Shown: piece after piece, positions 8,905 to 18,537 of the stretch
Layout of the letters: each line of letters begins with the position of its first letter
Position numbering within the stretch: the first letter of the stretch is position 1
NCBI GenBank assembly: GCA_030431455.1
Contig: JAUIJE010000005.1
Span: 310,001 to 374,000, forward strand
DNA: 64,000 nucleotides
Reading direction: 5' to 3'
Source of the DNA: a bacterium
Lineage (GTDB): Bacteria > Myxococcota > UBA727 > JAUIJE01
Notes under the pieces: model-generated
Seen by the model: the letters and a program-made list of their open reading frames with translations, nothing else
Told to the model about the DNA's origin: nothing
Database searches by the model: none
Position numbers and translations under genes: made by a program

Positions 8905-9720
8905 ATGGCCTCTTCCCCGCTGCGTTTCGTCCTGCCCCCCGCCCTGGGAGAAATCCGCGCCGGGGGCCTGGCCACCCAACTGCAGAGGTTCTTGACCGAA
9001 AAGCTAGACGACGAAGTGAACGTGTACGTCGCCCCCGATTACGCCGCGGTCGAGGACGACCTGCTGTTCGGCTCGGCCGATGCCGCCTGGGGCCCGCCCA
9101 GCGTCTGTGCCCGCCTGCAATCGGCGGGGGGCCGGTTCTTGCTGCACGCGGTCCGGCGCGGGGCCTCGCGGTACCGCGCGGGCTTGGTGTGCCGCAAGGG
9201 CGAAGGCCCGAGTCTCGACGACGTCACCGGCCTGCGCGCGGCGTGGGTGAGCCCGGACTCCACCGCGGGGTTTTTGCTCCCGCGCCAGTGGTTTCGCGAT
9301 CGTGGCATCGACGTGGACACCGCGTTCGACGACGTGCGGTACCTCGGCAGCTACCTCGCCGCGGTGCGGGCGGTGCTGCACGGCGAGGCCGACCTCACCG
9401 CGGTGTTCGCCAGCGTCGAGGACGCGGACACCCCCTACACCGCCCTCGACGAGCTCTCGCCCGAGGAGCAGGACAAGCTCGAGATTTTCGCCTACACCGC
9501 CGAACGGTTGAACGACGGCATCGTGATCGCCCCCGACTGCGACCGCGCCCGGCTCGAGTCGCTGCGCGACCTGCTGCGCCACGCCCACGACAGCGACGAT
9601 GGACGCGAAGTCTTGCGCGCGGTGTTCAACGCCGATCGCCTGGTGCCCACCGACGCGGCCGCCTACGCCGCCATCTACGAAGCCAGCCTCGAGGGCGCGC
9701 CGGTCCCCGAGACCGACTGA
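8905..9720 (+). CDS. PhnD-like phosphate/phosphonate-type substrate-binding protein, no signal peptide
   Basis: A 271-residue protein with the layout of a periplasmic binding protein of the PhnD/SsuA type: an N-terminal FVLPPALGEI strand, a LLFGSADAAWGPPSVCARL segment, the hinge AAWVSPDSTAGFLLPRQWF and a second lobe DVRYLGSYLAAVRAVLHGEADLTAVF. The sequence begins directly with the first strand and has no signal peptide, and no ABC permease or ATPase lies nearby. It may be a cytosolic sensor or an orphan binding protein rather than a transporter subunit (inference). The ATG at 8905 is the only start that fits the domain. The gene diverges from the Cys-rich lipoprotein. Confidence 0.78.
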   Translation: MASSPLRFVLPPALGEIRAGGLATQLQRFLTEKLDDEVNVYVAPDYAAVEDDLLFGSADAAWGPPSVCARLQSAGGRFLLHAVRRGASRYRAGLVCRKGEGPSLDDVTGLRAAWVSPDSTAGFLLPRQWFRDRGIDVDTAFDDVRYLGSYLAAVRAVLHGEADLTAVFASVEDADTPYTALDELSPEEQDKLEIFAYTAERLNDGIVIAPDCDRARLESLRDLLRHAHDSDDGREVLRAVFNADRLVPTDAAAYAAIYEASLEGAPVPETD

Positions 9721-9730
9721 GCCGCCGGGC

Positions 9731-12700
9731 TCACAGGGCGCGGCGGTTCTTTTGCCAAAAGAGCGTGAACTCCTCGGTGCTGCCTTCGCGCTCGTACCCG
9801 AACGCGCCGAACAACACCCGCCAACGCTGGTGGTCTTGGTGCAGCGTCGCGTAGCTGAACACCGGCCCGAGATAAAATGAATAGCCGTCGCCCTCGGTGG
9901 GCCGCTCCCAGGCCAGCGGGCCCACGAGCACGGTCTTGGTCTCGGGGTTGTTCACCTCGGCGTACAGCGGGGCCACGGTGACATCGACATCGCCCACCCG
10001 CACCTCGTTGTACGCCCCGGCCACGGTGCGGATCGCGAACCGTTCGCGTTGCACGTCGGCGAACAGCGGGAACACGAAGGTCTCGCCCGTCGTGTCGGTG
10101 CGCCGCGACCAAATGCCCGGCGCCACCAACGACGTGGTCTCGTCGCTGCGCCCCACAAACGCGAGCAGCAACGGCACCACCGTCCGGTCCTCGGCCGCGG
10201 CCCGGTCACCCCAGCGCACATACAGCGGGGCCATGCCCTCGACGAAAGGCCCCGCCGCCGCGCGATGGCCCAAATAGAACGGCAGGGCTCCCTCGGTGAG
10301 GTCGCCGTCCTGACGGGCCACGAACAGGGGCCCGGCCGCGTCCACCGACAGCCCGGGCTCCCGGATGCGCAGCCCCCCAGGCACAATCACATTGTTGTGG
10401 TGCGGGCCTTGGCTCTGCACAAACAGCGGCAGCACCCCCCGGGTGGTCTCGCCTTGCTCCTCCAGGACGAACGAAGGGCCGAACACCTGGGCGTGGCGCC
10501 CGGGCTCGCGCCGGTCGTACAGCAGCAGGCCCGGGGCGGCGGTGGTCTTCACCGCGCGCACCGGGTCGTGTTCCTGCCAGAACAGCAGCGGGGGAATCAC
10601 CGTGGTCGAGGCGCCCCCGTACGCGTGGTGGTAGGCGAGCGGCAACGACACCAATGTTTGCGCATCGGGGCCCCGGGAGAACACCGTCTGCCCCGCGATC
10701 ACCGTCTGTCGGGTGCCGTCCTCGGACCGGGCCGACACGATCCCCGGCCGCACGGTGTAGCGCCAAGCCTGGCCGTCCCCCGCGTACACCGAGCGCGGCC
10801 ACAAGACCTCGGCCGGGAACAGCATCGCTTCGCCCACCGGCAGGTCGGTGCCCTGCCCGTCGGCCCACAGGCCGTACACCCCCGCCTCGTGCGAGGCCGG
10901 CGACACCCGGCGGAACAGCGGCCCCACGTAGGCCGCGTCGGTGATGCCGCCTTGGGGGTCGACGTCGCGGAAAAACGCGCTCAGGAGCAGCGGCATCACG
11001 TCTTGGGACGACCCGTTGGGCGCGCGGTGCCCGTAGTAGAAGGGATGGCTTTGCACCGCGAGACCGTCCGGCCCGTCCTCGACAAACGTCTGCGCGATGT
11101 GCAGGGACCGCCGGTCGGGGTCGCGCGCGGCATAAAGCAACGGCGCGCGCAGTGACATGCTGTCCTCGTCCTGGTGGGTGAACAGCACCGGGAATACGCC
11201 GGCCCATTGGCTCCGCTCGTACCGCGCGTGGTACGCGCCCCCCCACAGCCGAAGGTCGAACTTGTCGCCCCACCGGGCGTGGGCGTAGTGGGCCACAGGG
11301 GAGAACGCGAAGTTCACGTCGTCCCATTCGCCCCCGACGAAGAACGGGGCCGAGGCCAAGAAGCTGAGCTTGCCGTCGGGGCTTTGCACCATCAGGGTCT
11401 GCCCCACCGCCAGGGTGCGCACAAAGTCATTGCGTCCGAAATAGTAGCCCGGGCCGAAGGCGTAGCCGCCGCTCTCGTCTTCCCCGGCGAACAGCACCGG
11501 GGCCAACATCAGACGCTTCGCGTCGGGCCCCACCGAGGCGAGCAGGTTTCCCATCCACAATGTTTGCGCATCTGGGCCCAGGCCATACCCGAACAACGCG
11601 GGGGGCACGATCCACGTCGTCTCGTCACCGGACTTGTCGTGATACAAAAACGGGACCGACAACAACGTGCGTCCGTCGGGACGGGTCTGGGCAAAGGTCT
11701 GAAACGCGAGGGTGTCCTCGACCCCATCGTGCCCGCTTTGCACGAAAAAGGGCGCCACCGTGTAGTGAAAGTCCTGCGCGGTCCGGGGCGCGATGTGGGT
11801 GCCGGTGATGTCCGCCACCTGGGCCACCAACGGACTCGGTCCCGGGCCGGTGGCGCGGCCGGTGGCGAAGAACGGAAACACCCCTTCGTCGTGGCCCGCG
11901 GGCCCCTCCACCCGGTAGTGGCCGGCCAAGATGCGGCCCTGCCCACGCGCATCGCCGAACGCCGCGAACAACAGCGGCGGCACCGCGTGAATGTACCCTT
12001 CCTCGTCGTGCCAGGCCCCGGCGTACAGCGGCGGCACCAGCGCGCGGCCCCCGTGCGCGTGTTTGTGGGCGTACAGCGGGCCGAGCGCCACCGTGGCCTC
12101 GGTCGAGGCCTCCCGCGACGGGCCGTCCCCCCAGGCCGCGAGCCCCGGCGCGGCCAACCAGTGGCCGTCGGGGCCAAAGCGACGGGCCATCAACGGGGCG
12201 AACACCTCGGTGGTCACGTCCCCCTCTTCAAAGTGCCCGGCCAGCCCGATCACGAAGTTGTCGTGCGCGGCATCGCCCCAGCCCCCACCGAAGGGCAACG
12301 CCACCGTCGTGTACGTCCCGTCGCGTCGATTGCGCCGGTGCAAAAACGCGGGGAACGCCCACACCGCTTGGTCGTCCCACACCTGGGCCGCTCCCAGGGG
12401 CCCCCACATCGCGGTGCGCACATCGTCGCCGAGGTAGACGCCGAGGAGCGCGGGGGGCGCGAGCACAAAGGACTGCTCGTCGTCGAAGTTCGCCCACAGG
12501 GCGCCGGGGGCGTGAACACCAAAGTGGCCCGGCGAAGACGTCCACTTGGTGCCTGCGGCGTACAGGGTGTGATCGTCCCCGTCGTAAAGGTGTGCGGTCA
12601 GCAGCGGCGGGATGAGGTCGAAGCCTGCCCCGTCGGGGGACTGGCCCGACACGCTGAAGGGCGCGAAACCTTGCGCGGTGTAGTCGCCGAGCCGCGCCGT

Positions 12701-13996
12701 GGTCCAGGGGCCACGGGCCTGAACGGTCACGTCATCGTCCGCGGCGAAGTCGAACCACACCCCGGTGAGCGCGCGGTACCGCACGTGCTTGACGTCGAGC
12801 CAGGAGGTCAAGCCCAACGGGCCCCGGTAGTGGGCGGGGTCCTTGATGTCCCCCTCCGCGTACACCCCGAACACGTGCGATTCGTGCCCCCCGTCGTCGG
12901 CGTAGCCGAGGTACGGGCCGGCGAGCAAAAGCTCGCCGTCGGCTTTGGCGAGCCGGGCCCAAAACGGCACCAGCTCGTAGTCCCACCCATCGCGGTCGCG
13001 CCCGAGCAAGGCCCCCGGGGCATACAGGGCATAGCCACGCTCATCGGTGGTCAACGCCACCGGCCCCATCACGCGATCGGTGCGCTCCCCCTCGTCGAAC
13101 TGTGCGTAGAGCAAAGGCGGCACCACCAATGCCGCGCGATCTCCCTCGCGGCTGGCGGCGTAGAGGCCGGCCACGCCGTGAACGGTCCGGGCCGGGCCCT
13201 GGAATGAAAAGTAGGGCCCCAGCACCGTGGCCGACCGGTCGTCGGCCTCAAACGAGAGCCACCCCAGGGCGGGGGCCAGGGTCAAGCGCCGGCTCTCGTC
13301 CCCGGACGCGGCGGAGAACCACAACGGGAACAGACCGCTCACCGCCCCCCGGCTCGAGCCCACGTGGGCATAGGGGCCCACGATGTGGGCTTCGCCCGAC
13401 GGAGAATCGACCCACAATGTCCCTGGTGCCAAGGTGAACGATCCGCTGGGGATGTCCGCGTGCGCGTACAGCGGCAACGCCCCCGACGCGCGCCCCCACG
13501 ACCGCTCGAGCGCGAAGGTGGGCCCGAGCACCTCGGTCTTGTCCCCCTTGGAGTCGGAAAAGCGGAACCACACCGGGAACAACACGTCCGAGGTCGCGGC
13601 CTGGTCGCGCCGGAAGAAGTAGGGCCCCACAAAACCCGCGATGCCGTCCTGGTCGCGCTTGACCCCATAGACCGCGAAGGGACCGGTGACGGTGCGTTGT
13701 TCGTTGGTGCACAGGTCGAACGCCAGCGGGGCGGTGAGGGTCAGCCGGGTCTCGTCGTCGATGTCCAAAAAGCGCCAGTACACGAGCATGGCCTGCACGA
13801 AGGTGCGGTCGGCGCTGGCCCAAAAAAACGGGCCCAGGGGCACGCTCGAGGCCCGGAACGCTTGGTCGCCGGCCCCGTCGGCCGCGGCCTGGCGGTCGTC
13901 GTCGGTGATGCAGTGCCCGTACTCAAACGCGGGGGTGTCCGCGACCGCGACCGATGAAGAAATGAGCAATCCCACGACGACAATGCTGTGCTTCAC
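9731..13996 (-). CDS. Giant exported beta-repeat protein
   Basis: A 1421-residue protein with a clear signal peptide (MKHSIVVVGLLISSSVAVA, then DTPAFEYG). The rest is a chain of short repeats of roughly 25-60 residues built around hydrophobic strands such as VPPLLYAQF, VPPLYAGAW, GPLYAHKHA, SVPFLYH and LPLAYHH, separated by Asp/Gly-rich turns (DGDDH, DESGG). The pattern of strand, turn, strand suggests a very long beta structure: a barrel, propeller chain or solenoid. No catalytic motif is visible. The last residues (VLFGAFGYERE, then EEFTLFWQKNRRAL) do not give a clear outer-membrane signature. Similar 'PLFY'-type repeat proteins occur uncharacterised in delta-proteobacteria (from memory). 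It is transcribed alone. Confidence 0.8.
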   Translation of the reverse strand: MKHSIVVVGLLISSSVAVADTPAFEYGHCITDDDRQAAADGAGDQAFRASSVPLGPFFWASADRTFVQAMLVYWRFLDIDDETRLTLTAPLAFDLCTNEQRTVTGPFAVYGVKRDQDGIAGFVGPYFFRRDQAATSDVLFPVWFRFSDSKGDKTEVLGPTFALERSWGRASGALPLYAHADIPSGSFTLAPGTLWVDSPSGEAHIVGPYAHVGSSRGAVSGLFPLWFSAASGDESRRLTLAPALGWLSFEADDRSATVLGPYFSFQGPARTVHGVAGLYAASREGDRAALVVPPLLYAQFDEGERTDRVMGPVALTTDERGYALYAPGALLGRDRDGWDYELVPFWARLAKADGELLLAGPYLGYADDGGHESHVFGVYAEGDIKDPAHYRGPLGLTSWLDVKHVRYRALTGVWFDFAADDDVTVQARGPWTTARLGDYTAQGFAPFSVSGQSPDGAGFDLIPPLLTAHLYDGDDHTLYAAGTKWTSSPGHFGVHAPGALWANFDDEQSFVLAPPALLGVYLGDDVRTAMWGPLGAAQVWDDQAVWAFPAFLHRRNRRDGTYTTVALPFGGGWGDAAHDNFVIGLAGHFEEGDVTTEVFAPLMARRFGPDGHWLAAPGLAAWGDGPSREASTEATVALGPLYAHKHAHGGRALVPPLYAGAWHDEEGYIHAVPPLLFAAFGDARGQGRILAGHYRVEGPAGHDEGVFPFFATGRATGPGPSPLVAQVADITGTHIAPRTAQDFHYTVAPFFVQSGHDGVEDTLAFQTFAQTRPDGRTLLSVPFLYHDKSGDETTWIVPPALFGYGLGPDAQTLWMGNLLASVGPDAKRLMLAPVLFAGEDESGGYAFGPGYYFGRNDFVRTLAVGQTLMVQSPDGKLSFLASAPFFVGGEWDDVNFAFSPVAHYAHARWGDKFDLRLWGGAYHARYERSQWAGVFPVLFTHQDEDSMSLRAPLLYAARDPDRRSLHIAQTFVEDGPDGLAVQSHPFYYGHRAPNGSSQDVMPLLLSAFFRDVDPQGGITDAAYVGPLFRRVSPASHEAGVYGLWADGQGTDLPVGEAMLFPAEVLWPRSVYAGDGQAWRYTVRPGIVSARSEDGTRQTVIAGQTVFSRGPDAQTLVSLPLAYHHAYGGASTTVIPPLLFWQEHDPVRAVKTTAAPGLLLYDRREPGRHAQVFGPSFVLEEQGETTRGVLPLFVQSQGPHHNNVIVPGGLRIREPGLSVDAAGPLFVARQDGDLTEGALPFYLGHRAAAGPFVEGMAPLYVRWGDRAAAEDRTVVPLLLAFVGRSDETTSLVAPGIWSRRTDTTGETFVFPLFADVQRERFAIRTVAGAYNEVRVGDVDVTVAPLYAEVNNPETKTVLVGPLAWERPTEGDGYSFYLGPVFSYATLHQDHQRWRVLFGAFGYEREGSTEEFTLFWQKNRRAL

Positions 13997-14150
13997 GTTC
14001 GCTCCCCGCGCCCGCGGCGTGTGCCGCGTGCTCCATGGTAACGGCTGGCGAAGCCCTCTGGTCGACGAGGGTTGCGATGTCGGTCACGAGAAAATGTTTA
14101 CGCAGCGTGTCCACACACGCTTCACACGCTTCCGGGGACAACGCGCACGG

Positions 14151-14921
14151 TCATTGGCCCATGGTCTTGGTCCGGGACTGGGGCGCGATCTTGCGCATCA
14201 GCCATTCCGGGGCCCGAAACACGATCTCTTTGAGCAGGTTCATCTGCCAGGGGAACGTGTACGTGCGCTTTTTGCGCTCTATCGCCGAGACCATGTACCG
14301 GACCGCCCGGTCCACATCGATGACGAACATCATCTGGGGGTTGTCCTTGGTCAGCGGGGTGTCGACGAAACCGGGGCACAAGGTCATCGCGTGGACCCCG
14401 GTGCCGTGTAGATCCATGCGCACCGCATCCATGAAGGTGGTGACCGCTTTTTTGGACGCGGAGTAGGCGCTCCGGCGCGGCAACGCCCGGTGCCCGGCGA
14501 ACGAGCTGACCGCGCAGAGCACCCCCGAGCCTTGCTCGAGCATCGCGGGGACAAACGGCACCACCGTGTTGGTCACCCCAATGACATTGATCTGCATGAG
14601 CCACGCGATCTCTTTGGCCTCCCCTTCCCGGATGCGGTCCTTGATCCCGACCCCGGCGTTGGCGAACACCAAGTCGATGCCCCCCGCCTTGCCGACGAAG
14701 TCCTTCGCGCAGCTCTCCATGAATTCCGTGTCGCTCACGTCCCCGGCGTATACCTCGACGGTGGCGCCCTCGGCCTCCCAGGCCGCCTTGTGCTGCAGCA
14801 GGATCTCCTCGCGCCGGGCCACCAGACCCAGGTGCGCGCCCTGACGCGCATAGTGGTGGGCCAACCCCTCGCCCAGCCCCGTGCTCGCCCCGGTCACAAA
14901 TACGCGCTTGATGTCGCCCAT
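14151..14921 (-). CDS. Short-chain dehydrogenase/reductase (SDR)
   Basis: A 256-residue classical SDR: an N-terminal NAD(P)-binding TGASTGLGEG (10-19), the NAG motif in LVFANAGVGI, a Ser in AVSSFAGH and the catalytic YSASK, followed by LCPGFVDTPLTKDN. The C-terminal KKRTYTFPWQMNLLKEIVFRAPEWLMRKI is hydrophobic and basic, as in SDRs acting on membrane-associated lipid substrates. The start at 14921 has AGGAGGGGCC just upstream; an open frame continuing to 15563 is antisense to the DUF72 gene and is not used. Confidence 0.88.
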   Translation of the reverse strand: MGDIKRVFVTGASTGLGEGLAHHYARQGAHLGLVARREEILLQHKAAWEAEGATVEVYAGDVSDTEFMESCAKDFVGKAGGIDLVFANAGVGIKDRIREGEAKEIAWLMQINVIGVTNTVVPFVPAMLEQGSGVLCAVSSFAGHRALPRRSAYSASKKAVTTFMDAVRMDLHGTGVHAMTLCPGFVDTPLTKDNPQMMFVIDVDRAVRYMVSAIERKKRTYTFPWQMNLLKEIVFRAPEWLMRKIAPQSRTKTMGQ

Positions 14922-14954
14922 GGCCCCTCCTGCGCGTCGTGATAGCAAACCTCC

Positions 14955-15914
14955 GTGGCCAAAAAACCCGCCCCCCAACTCGGGCTGTTCCCGGCCCAGA
15001 CCATGAGCCGGGCCCACGCCCCGGCGCACCCGGCCCGGCTCACGCGACTGGCCGCGGCGCTGCCCCCGCGGGTCTCGCTGGGCACGTCGTCCTGGTCGTT
15101 CCCCGGTTGGCGCGGCTTGGTCTACGACGGCCAGCCCGACGAACGGGTGCTGGCCCAAGACGGCCTCTGCGCCTACCGCGCCCACCCCCTGCTCAACGCG
15201 GTGGGGGTCGATCGCAGCTTTTACGCCCCGGTGGATGAGTCGGTGTTCGCCACCTACCGGGACCAGGCCGGGCCGGGGTTTTCGTTCTTGGTCAAGATGG
15301 GCCAGCAGGTCACCCGCCGCCGCCTGATGGACGGGCGGGACAACCCCGACTTTCTCGACGAGCGCTGCGCGCAGGAGCTTTGGGTCGAACCGATCACGCG
15401 GGGGCTCGGCGATGCCCTCAACGTGGTGTTGTTGCAGTTTTCGCCCGAGGCCACGTCGGCCGCAGAGCGCGCGTTGGTGTGTCGCCGCCTGGATCGGTTC
15501 TTGGCCCACTTTGAGCGGCGGGTGCCGTTCGCCATCGAGGTGCGCAACCCGGAGTGGTTGCACGAGGAGCTCGCCCAGGTCCTGCAGTCACATGGGGTGC
15601 TGTTCTGCCTGAACGCCATCGCCAAGATGCCGCCCATCGCGGTCCAGGCCGAACGCATGGGCGTGCTCGACCAGGAGCGGCTGGTGGTGCGCTGGATGCT
15701 CACCGCGGACATGACCTACCAAGGGGCGCGCGAGGCGTTTGCTCCCTTCGACCAGCTTTTGCGACCAGACCCGGCCACCCGGGATGCCATCGCCCACTTC
15801 GTGTGGCGCTTCGCCGGGCTCGAACGCTCGTCGCTGGTCATCGTCAACAACAAGGCCGAAGGGTGCGCGCCGCTTTCGATCGCGGCCCTGGCCGCGCTGT
15901 TGGCCGAGCGGTAG
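14955..15914 (+). CDS. DUF72 (YecE-like) family protein
   Basis: A 319-residue member of DUF72, a TIM-barrel-like family of unknown biochemical function. Visible hallmarks are LGTSSWSFPGWRGLVYDG (42-59), the NAVGVDRSFYAPVDESVFATY strand with the family's conserved Y/F, FLVKMGQQVTR, the ALNVVLLQFSP block, the FAIEVRNPEWL strand (EVR-W) and the terminal LVIVNNKAEGCAP. The first 30 residues are an extra basic/proline-rich leader. It is divergent from the SDR and its end meets that of the convergent hrpB by a few bases. Confidence 0.85.
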   Translation: MAKKPAPQLGLFPAQTMSRAHAPAHPARLTRLAAALPPRVSLGTSSWSFPGWRGLVYDGQPDERVLAQDGLCAYRAHPLLNAVGVDRSFYAPVDESVFATYRDQAGPGFSFLVKMGQQVTRRRLMDGRDNPDFLDERCAQELWVEPITRGLGDALNVVLLQFSPEATSAAERALVCRRLDRFLAHFERRVPFAIEVRNPEWLHEELAQVLQSHGVLFCLNAIAKMPPIAVQAERMGVLDQERLVVRWMLTADMTYQGAREAFAPFDQLLRPDPATRDAIAHFVWRFAGLERSSLVIVNNKAEGCAPLSIAALAALLAER

Positions 15915-15921
15915 GACACGC

Positions 15922-18369
15922 TCAGCGCTGCTTCTTGGTCTTGTGGGTGGCCACCGCTTGGTGCGGATCGTCCGGCCAAGGGTGTTTGGCGTAGCGCCGC
16001 TTGAGCTCCTTTTTGACCTCGGGGTAGGCGTTTTGCCAGAAGCTCTGCAGGTCTTGGGTCACCTGGATCGGCCGCCGGTTGGGCGCGAGCAAATGCAGCA
16101 ACAATGCGACGCGACCATCGTCGATGGCCGGGGTCGTGACCTGGCCGAACATCTCTTGCAGCTTCACCGGCAGCACCGGCGGCCCATCGTCGTGGGCCGC
16201 GTCGTAGTCGATGCGCAACCGGCGGCCACTGGGCACCTCGATGTGCGACGGGAAGCGCCGGACGAGGTTCTGTTGTTGGTCGTACGGGACCTCATCGAGG
16301 GCGAGCTGCACCAGGTCGATGCGCTTGACGTCGTCGAGGGTGCGCAACTTATGACCGAACCGTTCGGCGCGGGTGAGCAAGCCCTCGTCAGACAGGTCGG
16401 GCACCTGCAGCGAGGGGTCCGCCTTTTGGGCAAAGCGGAGCCGGGCCCGTTTTTGGGCTTGGTCATCGTCGAGCCGCACATGCCGGGCGGGGTCTTCCCG
16501 GGCCAGGTTGTACAGGGCCGCGCTCCGCCGGGCGGGGTCGACATCGGCGTCGGCCACCCGGGACAGGGTCAAGCCGTACAGGCGCTCTTCGGTCTCAAAG
16601 CGCAGGGCGGTTCCGTCGAGGCGGGCCGCCGCCCGCCGCTCGATGCGGCCGCCGAGCACCCCGCGGATGTCATCGAGGGTCACCCAGCTCACCACGTCGG
16701 CCCGCACCGGCCCGCGCTCGGCCCGCCGCAGGTGGCTGGCCACAAAAAAGGTGCGCGGCTCGTGCAGCGGCCGGGCCCGCACCTCGACGGAAAAGCCGCG
16801 CGCGACCTGGGCCGCGGTCCCGTCCGCGGCCCGGGCCCGCCCCACCTGGTCGGGGAACGCGTCGAGCAACACGCCTCGCAATGCCTCTGCATCAATCGCG
16901 CGGGCCGCGGGCAGCCCCACCGCCCGGGCGAGCCGGGACACGGTCTTTTCGACCGGGCCCCGGCGGGCCGCGGCTTGGGCCTCGGCGGTCAGCTCACAGG
17001 TCGCGCCCGCGCTTTTGTCCCCCGGCCGCCGCGCGTCCTCGAGCCAGGCGGCGGCGAGCAGGGCCCCGGGCACGTCGTGCTCGGCCCCGGCCAAACAGAG
17101 CGCGGCCAGGCGCGGCGACAGCGGCAGCCGCGCCATCTTGTGCCCCCGAGGGCTCAACCCGTGCCCGGTCTCGTCGAGGGCCCCGAGGGCCGAGAGCATG
17201 TCCTCGGCCAAGGCCCAGCGCCCCTCGTCGAGGGGGTCGAGCAGATCAAACCGGCGGGGGTCGCCGCTTCGATAGGCGAGCACCGCGAGCAGCACCGCGC
17301 TCGGGTCCGTGCGCCGGATGTCCACGTCGGGGTGCGGCTTCATCTGTGCATAGGTGCCCTCGCCGTACAGCCGCACCACGTGGCCGGGACCGAGCCGACC
17401 GGCGCGGCCCGCGCGCTGGTCCGCGGACTGCCGCCCGATCTGTTTGGTCTCGAGCACATCGACGCGCAGCCGCTCGTCGAAGCGCACCCGGCGCTCAAGC
17501 CCGCTGTCGATCACCACCCGCACCCGGGGCACGGTCACCGACGACTCCGCGATGTTGGTCGAGAGGATCACGCGCCGGGCCGCGTCGTCGCGCACTTGAA
17601 AGACCGCGTCCTGGTCGCGGTCGGGCATGGCCGAATACAAGGTGTGCACGTCGACGAACGAGAGCTGTTCGTCCCCGCGCAAGCGCTCGGCGGTGCGCTC
17701 GATGTCGCCCATCCCGGGCAAGAACACCAACACGTCCCCCTCGTGCCCCGCCTGCAGCACCGACAAGAGCGCCCGGCGCACCTGCACGTCGAGGCGCTCG
17801 TCGGGGCCCGGCGCCCGGTGCTCGACGGTGAGGGCGAAGGGCCGGCCTTCGCTTTCGAGCACCGGCGCGTCGTCGAGATAGGCCGCGACCCGATCGGCGT
17901 CCAAGGTCGCGCTCATCACCAGGAGGTGAAAATCGTCGCGCACCCCGAGCAGCTCCTTGCCCAGGGACAGGGCGAGGTCGGCGTGCACGCTGCGCTCGTG
18001 AAACTCGTCGAGCAGGACCGCCGAGACCCCGGACAAGAACGGGTCGTCGACCAGCCACCGGGTGAGCACGCCTTCGGTCACGACGAGGATGCGGGTCTTG
18101 TCGGACACCTGGCGATCGTGGCGCACGATGTAGCCGACGCTCTGCCCCACCCGCTCGCCGCGCTGCTGCGCGATGCGGCGGGCGGCGGTCTTGGCCGCGA
18201 CCCGGCGCGGTTCGAGCAACACGATCTGACCGGGCAACACCTCGGCCAGGGCCCCGGGCACCAGGGTGGTCTTGCCCGCCCCCGGCGGCGCCACGAGGAC
18301 CAGGCGCTTCTCCGCCCGCAGCTCCGCACAGATCTGGGGCAACAACGGCTCGACCGGCAAACGCGCCAT
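15922..18369 (-). CDS. hrpB: ATP-dependent RNA helicase HrpB
   Basis: An 815-residue DExH-box helicase matching HrpB in length and order. It has Walker A APPGAGKTTLVPGAL near residue 28, motif II LLDEFHERSVHADL, motif III MSATLDADRVAAYLDD, motif VI (RQSADQRAGRAGRLGPGHVVRLY) and the HrpB C-terminal domain to KTKKQR. HrpB-type helicases are thought to act on mRNA or ribosomal RNA in the cytosol. The start at 18369 gives MARLPVEPLLPQ; the open frame continues upstream to 20202 only as a shadow of recN. The gene is divergent from recN, with 168 bases between them. Confidence 0.9.
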   Translation of the reverse strand: MARLPVEPLLPQICAELRAEKRLVLVAPPGAGKTTLVPGALAEVLPGQIVLLEPRRVAAKTAARRIAQQRGERVGQSVGYIVRHDRQVSDKTRILVVTEGVLTRWLVDDPFLSGVSAVLLDEFHERSVHADLALSLGKELLGVRDDFHLLVMSATLDADRVAAYLDDAPVLESEGRPFALTVEHRAPGPDERLDVQVRRALLSVLQAGHEGDVLVFLPGMGDIERTAERLRGDEQLSFVDVHTLYSAMPDRDQDAVFQVRDDAARRVILSTNIAESSVTVPRVRVVIDSGLERRVRFDERLRVDVLETKQIGRQSADQRAGRAGRLGPGHVVRLYGEGTYAQMKPHPDVDIRRTDPSAVLLAVLAYRSGDPRRFDLLDPLDEGRWALAEDMLSALGALDETGHGLSPRGHKMARLPLSPRLAALCLAGAEHDVPGALLAAAWLEDARRPGDKSAGATCELTAEAQAAARRGPVEKTVSRLARAVGLPAARAIDAEALRGVLLDAFPDQVGRARAADGTAAQVARGFSVEVRARPLHEPRTFFVASHLRRAERGPVRADVVSWVTLDDIRGVLGGRIERRAAARLDGTALRFETEERLYGLTLSRVADADVDPARRSAALYNLAREDPARHVRLDDDQAQKRARLRFAQKADPSLQVPDLSDEGLLTRAERFGHKLRTLDDVKRIDLVQLALDEVPYDQQQNLVRRFPSHIEVPSGRRLRIDYDAAHDDGPPVLPVKLQEMFGQVTTPAIDDGRVALLLHLLAPNRRPIQVTQDLQSFWQNAYPEVKKELKRRYAKHPWPDDPHQAVATHKTKKQR

Positions 18370-18537
18370 AGGCTCGTTTTTACACGGCTTTTGGCGCATT
18401 GGGCAGGGCTTTGGCGCAACTTCGTCCCCCTGCCCCCGGATCACAGGACGCGGGGCGTGTGCCCGCGCGCGCGGCCCGCTTTCTTGGTCCGCGGGGAATG
18501 CTAGACGAGCCGCGAACGCGGTCTTCAGGAGCAGGTC

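Noticed and set aside
13923-14141. 72-codon minus-strand frame upstream of the giant beta-repeat gene
   Set aside because: No ribosome site and the frame overlaps the start and signal peptide of the 13996 gene in a different phase; composition is not convincing.
14922-15563. N-terminal extension of the SDR frame
   Set aside because: Antisense to DUF72; a good ribosome site is placed exactly at 14921 where the Rossmann strand begins.
18370-18537. SOS (LexA) operator before recN
   Set aside because: I looked for both common operator types and found no convincing inverted repeat at a promoter-like position.
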